DNA of 64,000 bases. Origin: Lates calcarifer (taxonomy: Eukaryota > Chordata > Actinopteri > Centropomidae). Positions 63,389-64,000 of the stretch are shown here, one piece after another. The position numbers and the translations under genes were made by a program. The notes under the pieces were generated by a model that was given only the letters and a program-made list of their open reading frames with translations, was not told the origin of the DNA and made no database searches. Every line of letters begins with the position of its first letter. The stretch's first letter is position 1. Where the stretch lies: the NCBI RefSeq assembly GCF_001640805.2, contig NC_066844.1, positions 1,358,008 to 1,422,007 of the forward strand, given 5' to 3'.

Positions 63389-64000
63389 ATGAATTTCACA
63401 CCTGGGGACAGTAATGTAACGACGGCTCTGAATAACCAGGAACCATTTCTTGTGGCTATTGGCAAGAATGTGGCCGTTGTCGTCCTCGGCATCACCATCA
63501 ACTACATCAATGCCACTATGGTCCACACATTCAACAAACATCATGTGTGTAAAACTGTGTAGCTACAAAAGAAAAAGTTCATCACAATGTTTCTGACTTT
63601 AAAACCACATCTCTCCTAAATACTGACAATACAACAGACACTAAAGTCAATGGATGAAAAGGGAAATACTGGTCATTGTTGTTAGAAATATTAGGGCAGC
63701 TGTAATGACTACTGCTTTTGAACTATTTCTGTAGCAGGTAGAGATGTGTAATATACTGTAATCTAACCCTGATTCTGCTGCTCAATACAGATCTTCAAGA
63801 TGAACCCTCGCTTTATCCTGTTCATCCACCTGGTGGTCAACGACATGATCCAGCTCACAATCAGCATTTCTCTCTTCATCTTCACCTACACCTTCCGCAC
63901 TATCTATGTCTCCATCTGTTGCCTCTTCATCTTGCCGGCCATCTTCACCACACAAAACACCCCTCTGAATCTAGCTTTCATGGCAGCAGAGTGCTACATT
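63389..64000 (+). CDS. or131-2-like: Odorant receptor 131-2-like, gene G (runs off the window)
   Basis: Exon 1 63389-63544 (52 codons; identical to F except that the TM1 codon is GGC, LGITINYIN, instead of TGC). Exon 2 starts at 63791 (IFKMNPRF) and is open to the window end, reaching MAAECYI at the end of TM3. The two one-base gains seen in F are absent: it reads TFRTIYVSICCLFIL as in C. Upstream sequence is nearly identical to F at a constant offset of 3321, indicating a recent tandem duplication. Completeness beyond 64000 is unknown. Confidence 0.88.

Noticed and set aside
43735..64000. Array as taste, vomeronasal or trace-amine receptors
   Set aside because: Motifs such as HLVVNDMIQ, KKARNTILLHGFQ and SPIxYGxRDK match the teleost OR131-2-like family; hallmark TAAR and V1R/V2R motifs are absent.

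Overview
The window is vertebrate, almost certainly teleost fish, genomic DNA. It has short coding exons with GT-AG boundaries, many (CA)n/(GT)n microsatellites, AT-rich introns, decayed Tc1, mariner and LINE relics, and three recognisable vertebrate gene families. The species cannot be named from the sequence.

Layout. (1) 3161-19608, minus strand: rbpjl, the RBPJ-like DNA-binding factor. It was assembled from 12 coding exons whose phases all agree, giving about 545 codons. (2) 19673-26349: a repeat-rich intergenic stretch between divergent genes. (3) 26419-37520, plus strand: matn4 (matrilin-4). It has 16 coding exons and 703 codons: signal peptide, vWFA1, six EGF modules, vWFA2 and a C-terminal coiled coil split by a textbook U12-type AT-AC intron. 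The 3' UTR probably ends near 38840. The head-to-head rbpjl/matn4 arrangement matches the human RBPJL/MATN4 neighbourhood. (4) 38850-42700: no gene seen, but a near-perfect 493-bp direct repeat (38954-39446 and 40053-40545). (5) 42700-64000, plus strand: a tandem array of seven odorant receptor 131-2-like genes (A to G), about 3-4 kb apart. Each has a TATA-like box, a short non-coding leader exon, a first coding exon for the N-terminus and TM1, and a second coding exon for TM2-TM7. A, C and E are intact; B, D and F carry frameshifts; G runs off the window end but is open as far as seen.

Function. Rbpjl is expected to act in the nucleus in PTF1-type bHLH complexes. Matrilin-4 is a secreted, oligomeric matrix adaptor. 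The receptor array would give membrane chemoreceptors to olfactory neurons. The three loci are neighbours, not a pathway.

I found no clearly new biological system. The most interesting signals are the mosaic, conversion-like structure of receptors C-F, the array-wide ECY in place of the D/ERY motif, an upstream ORF in F and G that stops one base before the receptor ATG, the AT-AC intron, and the GT-tract-associated duplication of EGF exons in matn4.
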